Shown: piece by piece, positions 45,301 through 52,878 of the stretch | Layout: each line of letters begins with the position of its first letter | Numbering within the stretch: position 1 is the stretch's first letter | Assembly: GCA_016716065.1 (NCBI GenBank) | Contig: JADJXA010000002.1 | Coordinates: 1-64,000, forward strand | Length of the DNA stretch: 64,000 nt | DNA from: Candidatus Leptovillus gracilis | GTDB lineage: Bacteria; Chloroflexota; Anaerolineae; Promineifilales; Promineifilaceae | Reading direction: 5' to 3' | Program-made: the position numbers and the translations under genes | Notes under the pieces: generated by a model | Told to the model about the DNA's origin: nothing | The model's input: only the letters and a program-made list of their open reading frames with translations | The model's database searches: none

Positions 45301-45902
45301 ACCTGGAGAGCGTCTTGATAGGCGGCGATAGACTGCTCGATGTTCTCCGCCCGGTCGCCGCGAATGCGGTCTGAATAAGCGGCCGCCAGGTTATTCATGA
45401 TCGTCGCCCATTCGACGGGCATGGCAGCGCGGGTCGTTACCTGGAGGACCTCTTGATAGGCGGCGATGGCCTGCTCGATGTTCTCTGCCCGGTCGCCGCG
45501 AATGCGGGAAAAGTAAGCGGTCGCCAGGTTATTCATGGTCGACGCCCATTGGACGGGCATGGCGGCGCGGGTCCTGACCTGGAGGGCGTCTTGATAGGCA
45601 GCGATGGCCTGCTCGATGTTCTCCGCCCGGTCGCCTTGTGGTGTCCAGGCCAGATTTCTGCCCAATTCACTTTGCAGGGCGGCCCACAACGCCTCGTTTT
45701 GCATTCTGGTAATTATTGCCAATGCCTGCCTGCACATCGTAACCCGTTGGGGCATATCAAGAATGCTGCGGGGTGGCTGCTGTAATTGAGCCAAAATAGG
45801 GTCAATTAGCGCGGGCAGGCTGGTTGAGGGTGACGAGGAAGCCGGAGATGGTTTGTCGACGGGTTGGGAAGGTTTGCCAAAAAGACGTTTAAAAAAGCCC
45901 AT
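42303..45902 (-). CDS. TPR-CHAT protease (46-aa repeat array)
   Basis: 1199 aa. After 110 N-terminal residues come eleven near-identical 46-aa repeats (RAENIEQAIAAYQDALQV, then MPVDWATTMNNLA and YGNRIRGD) and one degenerate unit. A helical linker follows, then a CHAT peptidase with His1027 in HYSGHGYY and Cys1069 in TLSACETG. The C-terminal stretch AGELAERFGEERMKLKGSRL is nearly identical in protein and DNA to the TPR-CHAT gene at 24 kb, suggesting gene conversion. A zinc-ribbon micro-ORF overlaps the start by 14 bp. An infection-activated protease is inferred. Confidence 0.92.
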   Translation of the reverse strand: MGFFKRLFGKPSQPVDKPSPASSSPSTSLPALIDPILAQLQQPPRSILDMPQRVTMCRQALAIITRMQNEALWAALQSELGRNLAWTPQGDRAENIEQAIAAYQDALQVRTRAAMPVQWASTMNNLATAYFSRIRGDRAENIEQAIAAYQEVLQVTTRAAMPVEWATIMNNLAAAYSDRIRGDRAENIEQSIAAYQDALQVRTRAAMPVDWAQAMNNLALAYGNRIRGDRAENIEQAIAAYQDALQVRTRATMPVDWATTMNNLAIAYGNRIRGDRAENIEQAIAAYQDALQVMTHATMPVDWANTMNNLALAYADRIRGDRAENIEQAIAAYQDALQVRTRAAMPVDWAITMNNLALAYADRIRGDRAKNIEQAIAAYQDALQVMTRATMPVDWATTRNNLALAYGNRIRGDRAENIEQAITAYEEVLQVRTRATMPVDWATTMNNLAIAYSDRIRGDRAKNIEQAIAAYQDALQVMTRATMPVDWATTRNNLALAYGNRIRGDRAENIEQAIAAYEEVLQVRTRATMPVDWATTMNNLAIAYGNRIRGDRAKNIEQAIAAYEEALQVMTRATMPVEWAMVTMGLATAYADRIRGDRAKNIEQAIAAYEEALGIQTVELLPADHQRTQRNLGNLLFGEQQWLAAKTAYAGAVQAGQFLLDTAYTEAGRQAEVRQAAQLFAHSAYCLWQLRQPTAALQQLEQGKTRLLNQTLALGDVNLTDLSPVQQNTMQTLRQAVRNLEGEMRLPPDTPARRDDRQLADLLRDARARLSQQIEAVRAEHPDFMPTGLDVADIFTLIPANGILIAPCLTSQGSFVFIVPSGVWELTADHILPLPGLTTDYLTELLQGAEDEAALSGWLGAYGGFLRNEDTSAQEAWFQAINAVASQLWDALMGPIHQQLQTLNPPDGAPILLMPQGGLGLLPLHAAWRQVSSQPRYFSDDYTVTYAPSAYAVHISRQHAAQPERQARSLFAAINPTRDLKYTSIEGEAISQFFSPTNQIILHENDATASAFPTAAQGHAYIHYSGHGYYHWDDPQQSGLQLADKAYTLADILSGLDLSACRLVTLSACETGITEFQKAPDEYVGLPAGFLQAGAPAVVSTLWAVNDLSTMLLMERFYQLHLQDGLDFASALRQAQLWLRDVTAGELAERFGEERMKLKGSRLTLAEVGDYWRRFAAEEPESQPFEHPYYWAAFTFTGA
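44090..45640 (-). repeat. Tandem 138-bp repeats encoding TPR units
   Basis: Eleven consecutive 138-bp units, nearly identical in DNA, plus one degenerate unit. Variation is limited to a few codons (GNR/ADR/SDR, QVR/QVM, AEN/AKN), partly alternating in blocks, which fits unit duplication and conversion. Confidence 0.9.
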
Positions 45903-46035
45903 TCTTACTCTCCTGTCTGTTTGGTGGTTGGTTGGGCCGTTCGCCCATGGCTATGATGAGCCAGATGGCAGCCGTATACGTTTGTTGACAATTGGGGCAA
46001 GTAAGGTCAGTTTGTTGGGCCATTGAGTTGGGCAT
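45889..46035 (-). CDS. Zinc-ribbon microprotein (48 aa, CpXC-like N-terminal fragment)
   Basis: A 48-codon frame from ATG 46035, ending TAA 45889-45891, overlaps the following TPR-CHAT gene by 14 bp. The peptide contains DLTCPNCQQTYTAAIWL and GERP, aligning residue by residue with the microprotein at 27676-27825 (MP.S.A.Q..L.CPNC...TA.IWL......ERP). The Shine-Dalgarno is weak (GAGGT about 13 nt upstream), and the gene starts 20 bp after the methylase stop. Conservation of the pair, of the coding frame and of the overlap length supports a real gene. A single CxxC suggests zinc binding shared with a partner. Confidence 0.78.
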   Translation of the reverse strand: MPNSMAQQTDLTCPNCQQTYTAAIWLIIAMGERPNQPPNRQESKNGLF

Positions 46036-46055
46036 GGCAGTTGTTTGTTACCTCA

Positions 46056-49000
46056 TCAACGTTTGTGGGTTAACGCTTGCGCTGTTTGGCGTACGGCCGT
46101 ATCCTCATCCGTCTCCCCAATCAAAGCTAGGACTTTGAGCGCTTCCCGACGGGCGGCTTGAGATGAAGTGGTTTGCAGATACGCTGCGAGCAGCTTGACC
46201 ACCGGCAGGCTGCCCAGCCGCGACAGCGCGGAGCTGGCCAGCCAGCGGATGTTGTCATTTTCGTCACCCAGAGCGGCGATGAGTTCGGTTAGCTCGACCT
46301 GATTTTTGGGCTGGCTGAGCGCCATGACCCGCTTCAGGCGCTGGGTGTAGCTGCCCTGGAGTGGGGTGAAGTCTGTAACGAGCGCGGGCTGCGCGTCTAG
46401 CGCTGGCTTGCGCGCTTCTTTTGGCTTCGCTTTGGGCGGCGCGGTCGGCGGCTTAAGCTCCAACGTCGCCGCTTCCTCTTTGAGCCTGGCAGAGGGAGTA
46501 GGGAGCAGCGAGTAGGGAGTAGCAACCTCCCTATTCCCTACCTCCCTACTCTCTACTCCCTCAAAAACCAACTCGCCACGATCTATTGCCGTTTGCTGCG
46601 CATCCCAGGCGGCGAGGACGAGGCGTTGGGTGCGGTATTCGCCGTAGGCTTTGATTTCTTTTTCTTTGAGGATGCGGAAGGTTTCGCCGGGGAAATCGGG
46701 GCCGTAGATGTCGGCGGGGTCGAGGATGTAGCGCAGTTCGTCGCGGGTGAGGCCGTAGAGGCGGGCGTAGTAGGCGTCCAGTTCGGCGCGGATATGGGCG
46801 CGGCGTGCATCGTCCCACTTGAACGGCGGAAACGGCGGCTTCTCCCCACTGTTTACTGACCACGGTTCATTGTCCACTGCCCACTGATGCCCGCCGGTGG
46901 CCTGGCGGTTAGCTTCCCATTGGGCGCGGAGCGCCTGGCGCAGCGGTTCGTCGGCTTCATGCCACACGTCGGCGGCAAAGGGGGCGATGTCCCAGGCGGT
47001 GTAGACAAGTTCAAGGACGCGGGGTGCGATGTATTTTTGAGCGGTTAATCCAAAATTTTCAGGCGGAATTGCTGGAAGTTGCTTCAAAATGAAGAAATTC
47101 ATGTGGGCTCCGCCAACCTTTTGTCTGCTCGCAAAGTCAAATACGAGGCTGCTAAAGTTTGCATTGGCACAAAGCACGAGGCAACTTGAAGCATTTTTTT
47201 CAAACAAAATGAGGGGCATACTATTGCCAACACCAGCCAGAGGAATGACCGAAAAAATTGCGGTTCTTTCAGCAGCATTACCTGTAACATCGCGAAAACC
47301 CAACAGCCATTTTCTCGTCGTAAAACCAGAAAGTCGATCATCCACAATTACCTGAGAAACCCAATAGCGGGGTAATATAAAATGATGAGGATTGGCGTGC
47401 ATCTCATCGGTGAACTGAGGAAGATTACCTTCATTGATGTTTTCTTGAGTGGCATTTTCATAGGTACCAAAACGATGGTCGAAATTGAATATCATCTTCG
47501 CTTCGTACAGAGGCAAATGCTCTGGCAGCGGCTCCGTAACAAACAGATTACTGTCATTCGACATATGGAACATCGTGGCAAAGCGCACCTGCCACGGATT
47601 GCCGCCCGTCTTTTCGTTAATCAGCACCGGCACGCGCCGGTAAATTTTCTTTGTCAGTTCCGCATCCATCTTCGTGCGGAAAATGGGGCAGTTCTGTGTG
47701 TTAGGATTTAGAAGGCTGAAATCCTCTTTGGATAGCTGGAACCGTTTTCGTTTATCGTTGATTTGAGACACATCAGTTAATAAAAACATAAACTCCGATT
47801 GTTCTGCTTTCCCGATAGTGATGATTCCAAACTTAATATAATCCTTGATAGCAGGGAAAATTTTGCGCGAGTTTATAAACCCTATGAGACCTATAAGCTT
47901 TTTTGCATCCAACAGGTGGGTGAAAAAATCAGCGTATGTTTTGTCAGTTGACAGTCCAGTAGGAATGATGATTCCTGCTTGACCTTGATTAGAAATCAGA
48001 TTCTCAGTGAGTTCAGTAAAGAGCGGATATGTGTTAATGTCGCCCCGCGCCGTCAGGGGAAAACGGCCGCTTTGCCGCAAAAATTTACTGGCGGCGTCAG
48101 CATCGTGTTTGGCCTGGGCAAATGCTTGCGCTAAATGAGGTTTGTTTTGGGGCAGTTGTTCAATCAGCTTTTCCCGCGCCGCTTTGTTGGCGGCGGTGGC
48201 AATTTCTGGATCACGGGTGGCAAAAAACTCCTGCTCTTGCAGCTTAATCCGCTCCCACGGCGGGTTGCCCAGCACCACGTCAAACCCGCCTGTGCCCTTT
48301 GTCATTCCGAGCGGAGTCTTCGCAGCGAGGAATCCCGACGGCCTGGAATGACCAGGGGAATGGGATTCCTCGGAGGACCTCGGAATGACAAGAGAAGTAG
48401 CGAACACCTGCGGAAACTCCAAAGGCCAGTGAAAAAAGCGGTTTTCGGCCGCCATGCCGTTGGCCGCCCCCACCACCTGCCCGCTCACCGCCTGCCCGCT
48501 GCGGTAGCGGCGCAAGACATCGGTAGTCGGTATGTTGGGCAGATTCTGCGGCGTCAACTGGCTAAAAAACGCGCTGGTCCACAGGTTGGCCTCCGTGCGC
48601 GCCTGCTCACTGCGCTGCCGCAGTTCACGGTGCCGCGCCTGCTTGGCGTTTACCTGCGCCGGGGTATCTTCGGGCATCTCTTCCAGCGCCTGCCAGTCGG
48701 CGGCGTCCGGCAGTCGTGTTGTGCCGCCCAACTGGTCAAACAGGCTCATCTGTCCCGCCCGTTCTTCCTTGTTTTGCTTTTTCAGGCCGCTGGCTGTGGT
48801 CTTGTCATCGCCGCTCACCGCGTCAAAGGCGGCATCGGGAATGCCGTCGTCCAGCACCGCCCACTCCTGCACCCCCACCAGCGAATCGCCGCAGCGGATG
48901 CGGTAATCGAGGAAGGTCAGCGGCTTGCCCCGGCTGAACCCTTCAATCCACAGCGCCACTTTGCACAAATCCACCGCCAGCGGGTTTCTGTCCACGCCAT

Positions 49001-50732
49001 AAATACAGTGGGTGATGGCGTCCCGTGTCGCCTCGCGGGTCAAGTCGGGTGATGGTTCATCCGCGCCACTGCGCACCTTCGCCAGTTCATAGCCCAGCCG
49101 CCGCGCCGCCGCCAATAAAAAATGGCCGCTGCCGCAGGCGGGGTCGCAGACGCGCAGGGAGAGCAGGGCGGCTTCTTGGGGAGATGGGGAATCGGGAGAT
49201 TGGAGATTAGAGATTGGAGAACTTGTCCCGAGCTTGTCGAAGGATTGGCTGGCAGCGGTCAGGCGGGCTTCGATGACGGGGACGAGGGCGGATTTGATCA
49301 CCTCGTTGACCAGTTCGCGCGGGGTGTAATAAGAACCGGTCGTTTTGCGCGTCGTGCCGCTGATGAAGGAAAATGTTAGCGGTTGGTGATTCGTGGCTGG
49401 CGTCTGGTCGTTTGCTGGCCACTCGCCACTTGCCACTGGCAACCCATCCACAACCGGCTGTTCATCGAGCAAACTCTCATAGACGCTGCCCAGCTCTTCC
49501 ACATCGAGGGCGGCGTAGTTGACACGGCGGCGCACCTTTTCATCGGGCGGGGTAAAGTAGCTCAACAGGCGGATGGCGTGCAGCAAATCGCGGTTATTGA
49601 GATAGGCGGCATCCAGATCGGGCGCTTTCTCCTGGCTGAAAAGTTCCCCGTTCAGCGGCGGCACGCCCAACTGCGCGGCCATCTGCTCATCATGGAAAGC
49701 ATAAAACAGCGTGCGCAGCCCCAGGTAGAGATCGTCAAAGCGTTCCGGGGCGCTCAACGGCGTATCGGCCAACTGCCGCAGCCGCGTCACAGAAAAGTAG
49801 TGGCGGAAGTAGTTCGATGTGGGGCCATCACTGGCCAATAAATTGCGCTCTTCGGCCACCATCAGGAACAGCAGGCGGTAGATGAGATAAAGAAGCTGCT
49901 GGTAGAAGGCATCAACAGTCAGGTCGCCACGATGCAGGCGGCGGCGCAAATTGTCATTGTGCGGGTGGCGTAAGAAACTGTTGCCAAAAGTGAGGATGGC
50001 CTCAGCCACCGCCTGGCGTAAGCCATCCCGAATGCGCCCGCCTTGTTCGATGGCCGCCAGATGGTACTGCTCCAGCAGGCAGTCGGCGGGGGCAGCGTCG
50101 GGCTGAGGCAGCCGCGTGCGGTGGGCCAGCCGGTAAAGCAGGAAAAATTCGTCCAGCCGTTCGCCCAGAATCATCTGTTCCAGATCAAACTCGATATAGG
50201 CGGGACGGGTGAAGTAGGTGGAGTCGCGCAGCAGGCGCAGGATACGGCCGTTGCTGACGATGCCCCACAAATGGTCATCGGTGCGGTTCAGATAATCCTG
50301 CACCAGGGCGTGGGGCGAAAGAGTGGCGCGGCCCGATGGCGGGCGGTCGCCCAATGCCTGGTCGTAGGCCACAATGTGGACGGGTGGCGCTGTTTCATCC
50401 GCGCCAGCACGATGGGAGATGAGGTAAGAACGGCCGTCTAGCTCAACAGCACTGCGCTGGAAAGCAAGGTTGTAACCCAGCGCTTCCAGCAGGGGCAGCA
50501 GCCATTGTTCGCGGGTAATGGTGGTGAGAGATTCAGTGCTGCGGGCTTTACGCCGCTGGAAGGCGTTCCAGTAAGTCAGCACATCCCCCCAGATGGCCGA
50601 GACTTCATCCACCAGGGAATCACGGGGTTTCAGGCCAAAGTCCTGCGGTTTCTGACCATTGGCTTCATGAATGGTTTCTAAAAAATCAGGCGAGAGCAGC
50701 CCGCCTTCAACACGGATACTAATCAAATTCAT
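46056..50732 (-). CDS. drmMI: Eco57I/PglX-type adenine-N6 DNA methyltransferase (DISARM DrmMI-like)
   Basis: 1558 aa. AdoMet motif I VCDPACGSGHFLLAAARRL and catalytic motif IV VVLGNPPWERI identify an N6-adenine methylase of the type IIG/PglX group. The N-terminal 400 residues resemble Eco57I-like proteins, but no convincing PD-(D/E)XK is visible. The C-terminal 130 residues are HEAT-like repeats (LVTDFTPLQG to ALTHKR). In class 1 DISARM such an enzyme marks host DNA, together with SNF2 and DUF1998 helicases, which lie just upstream here. The symbol is tentative. The reading frame tolerates at least four in-frame low-complexity or palindromic insertions, one just before the NPPW motif. ATG 50732. 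Confidence 0.85.
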   Translation of the reverse strand: MNLISIRVEGGLLSPDFLETIHEANGQKPQDFGLKPRDSLVDEVSAIWGDVLTYWNAFQRRKARSTESLTTITREQWLLPLLEALGYNLAFQRSAVELDGRSYLISHRAGADETAPPVHIVAYDQALGDRPPSGRATLSPHALVQDYLNRTDDHLWGIVSNGRILRLLRDSTYFTRPAYIEFDLEQMILGERLDEFFLLYRLAHRTRLPQPDAAPADCLLEQYHLAAIEQGGRIRDGLRQAVAEAILTFGNSFLRHPHNDNLRRRLHRGDLTVDAFYQQLLYLIYRLLFLMVAEERNLLASDGPTSNYFRHYFSVTRLRQLADTPLSAPERFDDLYLGLRTLFYAFHDEQMAAQLGVPPLNGELFSQEKAPDLDAAYLNNRDLLHAIRLLSYFTPPDEKVRRRVNYAALDVEELGSVYESLLDEQPVVDGLPVASGEWPANDQTPATNHQPLTFSFISGTTRKTTGSYYTPRELVNEVIKSALVPVIEARLTAASQSFDKLGTSSPISNLQSPDSPSPQEAALLSLRVCDPACGSGHFLLAAARRLGYELAKVRSGADEPSPDLTREATRDAITHCIYGVDRNPLAVDLCKVALWIEGFSRGKPLTFLDYRIRCGDSLVGVQEWAVLDDGIPDAAFDAVSGDDKTTASGLKKQNKEERAGQMSLFDQLGGTTRLPDAADWQALEEMPEDTPAQVNAKQARHRELRQRSEQARTEANLWTSAFFSQLTPQNLPNIPTTDVLRRYRSGQAVSGQVVGAANGMAAENRFFHWPLEFPQVFATSLVIPRSSEESHSPGHSRPSGFLAAKTPLGMTKGTGGFDVVLGNPPWERIKLQEQEFFATRDPEIATAANKAAREKLIEQLPQNKPHLAQAFAQAKHDADAASKFLRQSGRFPLTARGDINTYPLFTELTENLISNQGQAGIIIPTGLSTDKTYADFFTHLLDAKKLIGLIGFINSRKIFPAIKDYIKFGIITIGKAEQSEFMFLLTDVSQINDKRKRFQLSKEDFSLLNPNTQNCPIFRTKMDAELTKKIYRRVPVLINEKTGGNPWQVRFATMFHMSNDSNLFVTEPLPEHLPLYEAKMIFNFDHRFGTYENATQENINEGNLPQFTDEMHANPHHFILPRYWVSQVIVDDRLSGFTTRKWLLGFRDVTGNAAERTAIFSVIPLAGVGNSMPLILFEKNASSCLVLCANANFSSLVFDFASRQKVGGAHMNFFILKQLPAIPPENFGLTAQKYIAPRVLELVYTAWDIAPFAADVWHEADEPLRQALRAQWEANRQATGGHQWAVDNEPWSVNSGEKPPFPPFKWDDARRAHIRAELDAYYARLYGLTRDELRYILDPADIYGPDFPGETFRILKEKEIKAYGEYRTQRLVLAAWDAQQTAIDRGELVFEGVESREVGNREVATPYSLLPTPSARLKEEAATLELKPPTAPPKAKPKEARKPALDAQPALVTDFTPLQGSYTQRLKRVMALSQPKNQVELTELIAALGDENDNIRWLASSALSRLGSLPVVKLLAAYLQTTSSQAARREALKVLALIGETDEDTAVRQTAQALTHKR
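46491..46561. repeat. Low-complexity GGGAGTA-type insertion inside methylase
   Basis: A purine/pyrimidine-asymmetric imperfect repeat of GGGAGTAG-like units and its inverse (CTACTCCC) is read in frame as a Ser/Pro/Leu-rich linker. The same kind of sequence recurs at 62.59-62.64 kb. Confidence 0.7.
48301..48389. repeat. Palindromic interspersed repeat inserted in frame in methylase
   Basis: GTCATTCCGA at 48301 is the reverse complement of TCGGAATGAC ending at 48389. Inside these, GAGGAATCCC and GGGATTCCTC form a second nested pair. The element is translated as VIPRSSEESHSPGHSRPSG and beyond, a peptide unrelated to methylases, directly before the NPPW motif region. It looks like a MITE/REP-like element that inserted without breaking the frame. 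Confidence 0.8.
49180..49246. repeat. Low-complexity GGAGATTA-type insertion inside methylase
   Basis: Repeats of (G)GGAGATTGGAGATTAGAGATT type are read in frame as SPISNLQSPDSPS, in the linker just before AdoMet motif I. An adjoining unique-looking stretch (TTGTCCCGAGCTTGTCGAA) resembles common intergenic repeats rather than coding DNA. Confidence 0.65.
49385..49440. repeat. Low-complexity linker insertion inside methylase
   Basis: Imperfect CTGGCCACTCGCCACTTGCC / GGTGATTCGTGGCTGGCG repeats are read in frame as ASGEWPANDQTPATNHQPL, between the N-terminal helical domain and the methylase core. The composition is unlike that of the flanking domains. Confidence 0.6.
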
Positions 50733-50807
50733 GGGTTATCTTTTATTGTTCAAATCACAGTCATCAAGATTGCTCATCTTTTGTACTTATCATTTTATAT
50801 TTGAAAT

Positions 50808-51230
50808 TCATGAGACCGGTAGTTTCTTAAGATCTGTAGAATACTGTACAAAGCGTTTCAATTCCTTTCTCAACGTCTTAAACACAGTGCGGTTGAATTT
50901 ATGTAAATTATCCTCATCTTCTTCATCAATCAATTCATCAGAGGCAGTATGGCAACTTATTTGAATGGAACTCAATATGTCAACCACATCTTTTAATTCA
51001 TCAATAGAGAGGTTTGAATCTTCCTCTGAGAAAATATTTCTTTGCAATCGTTTAAGCTTTTTTCCCAGAATCTGAGAACAAATAAAGATTTCTTCAACAT
51101 CATCTAAAGTTATTTTTTCTTCCCGCCTAAACGACAATATTTGGTACAAACGTTCTATTCGATTTGCCTGTGCTTCCAACTTGCTGGTGAGCTCTCCTAA
51201 ACTCAAACTGTGCAGTTGGTCGGTATCCAT
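50808..51230 (-). CDS. Small helical protein (140 aa) beside trypsin-like protease
   Basis: No recognised family. ATG 51230 (MDTDQLHSLSLGEL) is chosen; the frame extends to a TTG at 51263 without a better ribosome site. The protein is helical and acidic: KLEAQANRIERLYQILSF, then ELKDVVDILSSIQISCHTAS and a DEEDED stretch. The gene is AT-rich compared with the DISARM-like genes on both sides and lies 54 bp after the protease gene. It belongs to a three-gene insertion (50.8-53.4 kb), and an adaptor or inhibitor role for the protease is inferred. Confidence 0.68.
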   Translation of the reverse strand: MDTDQLHSLSLGELTSKLEAQANRIERLYQILSFRREEKITLDDVEEIFICSQILGKKLKRLQRNIFSEEDSNLSIDELKDVVDILSSIQISCHTASDELIDEEDEDNLHKFNRTVFKTLRKELKRFVQYSTDLKKLPVS

Positions 51231-51317
51231 AATTAAAACAACACATTTATCATCATCAATCAAACATTCTTATCGTTTGGTTTTGGAAAAACCATCGTTA
51301 AATGTCTCCTGATTTCG

Positions 51318-52865
51318 TTAGTTATCCGAAAAAATTGTTTGCAACTTGATTTCAGCTTCAGAGGTCAAGTCTATAAGCCAATCAATATAATTCTTCATCA
51401 TTATCTCTAGTTGTTGAAGATTGTCTGAAACCTGGAAAGTGGTAGTGGTTCCTCGAGATCTTTGTCCTGAGGAGAATCTGCTCGATCTCCTCATGCCATT
51501 CGACAGTCGATTCAAACACTGAATAAGTGCTTTGTTACTTTCAGCCACCTTGCCTGCAATTCTCAAATCATATTTAGCGAAAAGCACCAAGGTTTGTAGT
51601 ATCTCTTTCCTTATACTGTCCACTGTAGCCCGTGCATCGTTGATGCTGTCGAGCTGAACATCAGGGGGTGCATACCGGATTTCTGGCTCAAGCGTTTGGA
51701 GTCGCTCTAAATGAGACATTAGAGAGTCGTTGACACTGTATATAAAGCGTACCGTTAGAAAAGGTGAACAATCTCTAAAAGCCGACAAATCGTAATTCAT
51801 ATTGTTTACTCCTAAATGAAATTCCAAACACATATATGTCCATGTTTGGCGATCGGGCTGAGTACGAAGCTGTACTAATTGTTGCAGCCATATACGAAAA
51901 TCCATCTTATCTGTGCCCAGAGAGCTTTGGCCTACTTCATCCAAAAGAGTTTGCAGAATCCGTTGTGGAACGTATTCAAAACGATCGTAAACTTTTGCTA
52001 TTAGTTCAGAAGTAGTCGGTAATAGAAGATTCTTTGTAGTAATACCAGCCGCATGTTTTTCTGATTCACTAACTAGTAGCCTAAAGGGTCTATCTAACAA
52101 CTTTTGTCTGTTTGCAACTGCACTGATTGGAATTCCCTCACGTTCGTTTTCACGTCCATCCTCATGTATGCGCCTACGATGAATGGCAATAAGCTCCCAA
52201 TTTGAATTAAAGCAGGGTGCTCCAGATGAACCATAATTTGCATCAACCTGGTAATATATTCGGGTGCGAGTCTCATTCAAACTGCGAGTTACCTTACCGC
52301 GTGCAATTTGCAACGGCATCCCAATTGGATATTGAAATATTAATAACTCTTCGTCTTGTTTATATGCATAGCTGAGTTCTGATATTCCGATCCACCCACG
52401 TCTTCTATTTTCGTTTTCAATGATAAGGTTTTGCATTCCGACAGGATCCGCTAGTCGAAGAATTGCATAATCTAGTTCTTCGACACTTATGGGTTTGAGT
52501 TTTGATTCACCATGTGTATCCATTAAGCTATGCTTGCTCCATTCAATAGCCCAATTTTTAGCTAATGTGAAAGGAAGGCCATTGGATATCTTATCCTGGA
52601 TTGGATTTGTAAACCGATCAAAGTATATAGTTACATCCTCTGGCCAAGCCCAAGATTCGCCTTTAGCCTGCTTATCTTCGATGTTAAACAAATACTGAAC
52701 CACATGATAGTTAGTAAGAATTAAATCTGGCGCAATCAAGAAGCCTGTACCCTGTTGAGGTTGGATACCATCCGGGTGCAGGTTAAGCTCAATGCAACAA
52801 ACTTGTGCAGCAATCGTCTGTTCAGTATACTGACGGGTGCCAAAATCCTCCATTTTAAAATTCAT
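51318..52865 (-). CDS. Trypsin-like serine protease with helical effector-associated-type regions
   Basis: 515 aa. Triad H54 (LTNYHVV), D132 (LDYAILRL) and S214 (YGSSGAPCF) define a trypsin-like domain of about 270 residues without signal peptide. Residues 280-360 (TSELIAKVYDRFEYVPQRIL to LVQLRT) resemble a small helical effector-associated domain. The C-terminus (about 400-515) is a helical bundle (TVDSIRKEILQTLVLFAKYD). Protease plus adaptor domains is the classic make-up of bacterial conflict effectors activated by an NTPase sensor through homotypic contacts. The gene is AT-rich, lacks ACGGCCGT, and lies inside the DISARM-like gene set. Confidence 0.88.
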   Translation of the reverse strand: MNFKMEDFGTRQYTEQTIAAQVCCIELNLHPDGIQPQQGTGFLIAPDLILTNYHVVQYLFNIEDKQAKGESWAWPEDVTIYFDRFTNPIQDKISNGLPFTLAKNWAIEWSKHSLMDTHGESKLKPISVEELDYAILRLADPVGMQNLIIENENRRRGWIGISELSYAYKQDEELLIFQYPIGMPLQIARGKVTRSLNETRTRIYYQVDANYGSSGAPCFNSNWELIAIHRRRIHEDGRENEREGIPISAVANRQKLLDRPFRLLVSESEKHAAGITTKNLLLPTTSELIAKVYDRFEYVPQRILQTLLDEVGQSSLGTDKMDFRIWLQQLVQLRTQPDRQTWTYMCLEFHLGVNNMNYDLSAFRDCSPFLTVRFIYSVNDSLMSHLERLQTLEPEIRYAPPDVQLDSINDARATVDSIRKEILQTLVLFAKYDLRIAGKVAESNKALIQCLNRLSNGMRRSSRFSSGQRSRGTTTTFQVSDNLQQLEIMMKNYIDWLIDLTSEAEIKLQTIFSDN

Positions 52866-52878
52866 ACCTCACACTGAA

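Noticed and set aside
23964..45902. Type III-E CRISPR craspase partner
   Set aside because: TPR-CHAT proteins resemble Csx29 in architecture, but no Cas7-like fusion or array is present.
48135..49052. 305-aa plus-strand ORF inside the methylase gene
   Set aside because: It is antisense to motif IV and the preceding region of a clear methylase; no family likeness.
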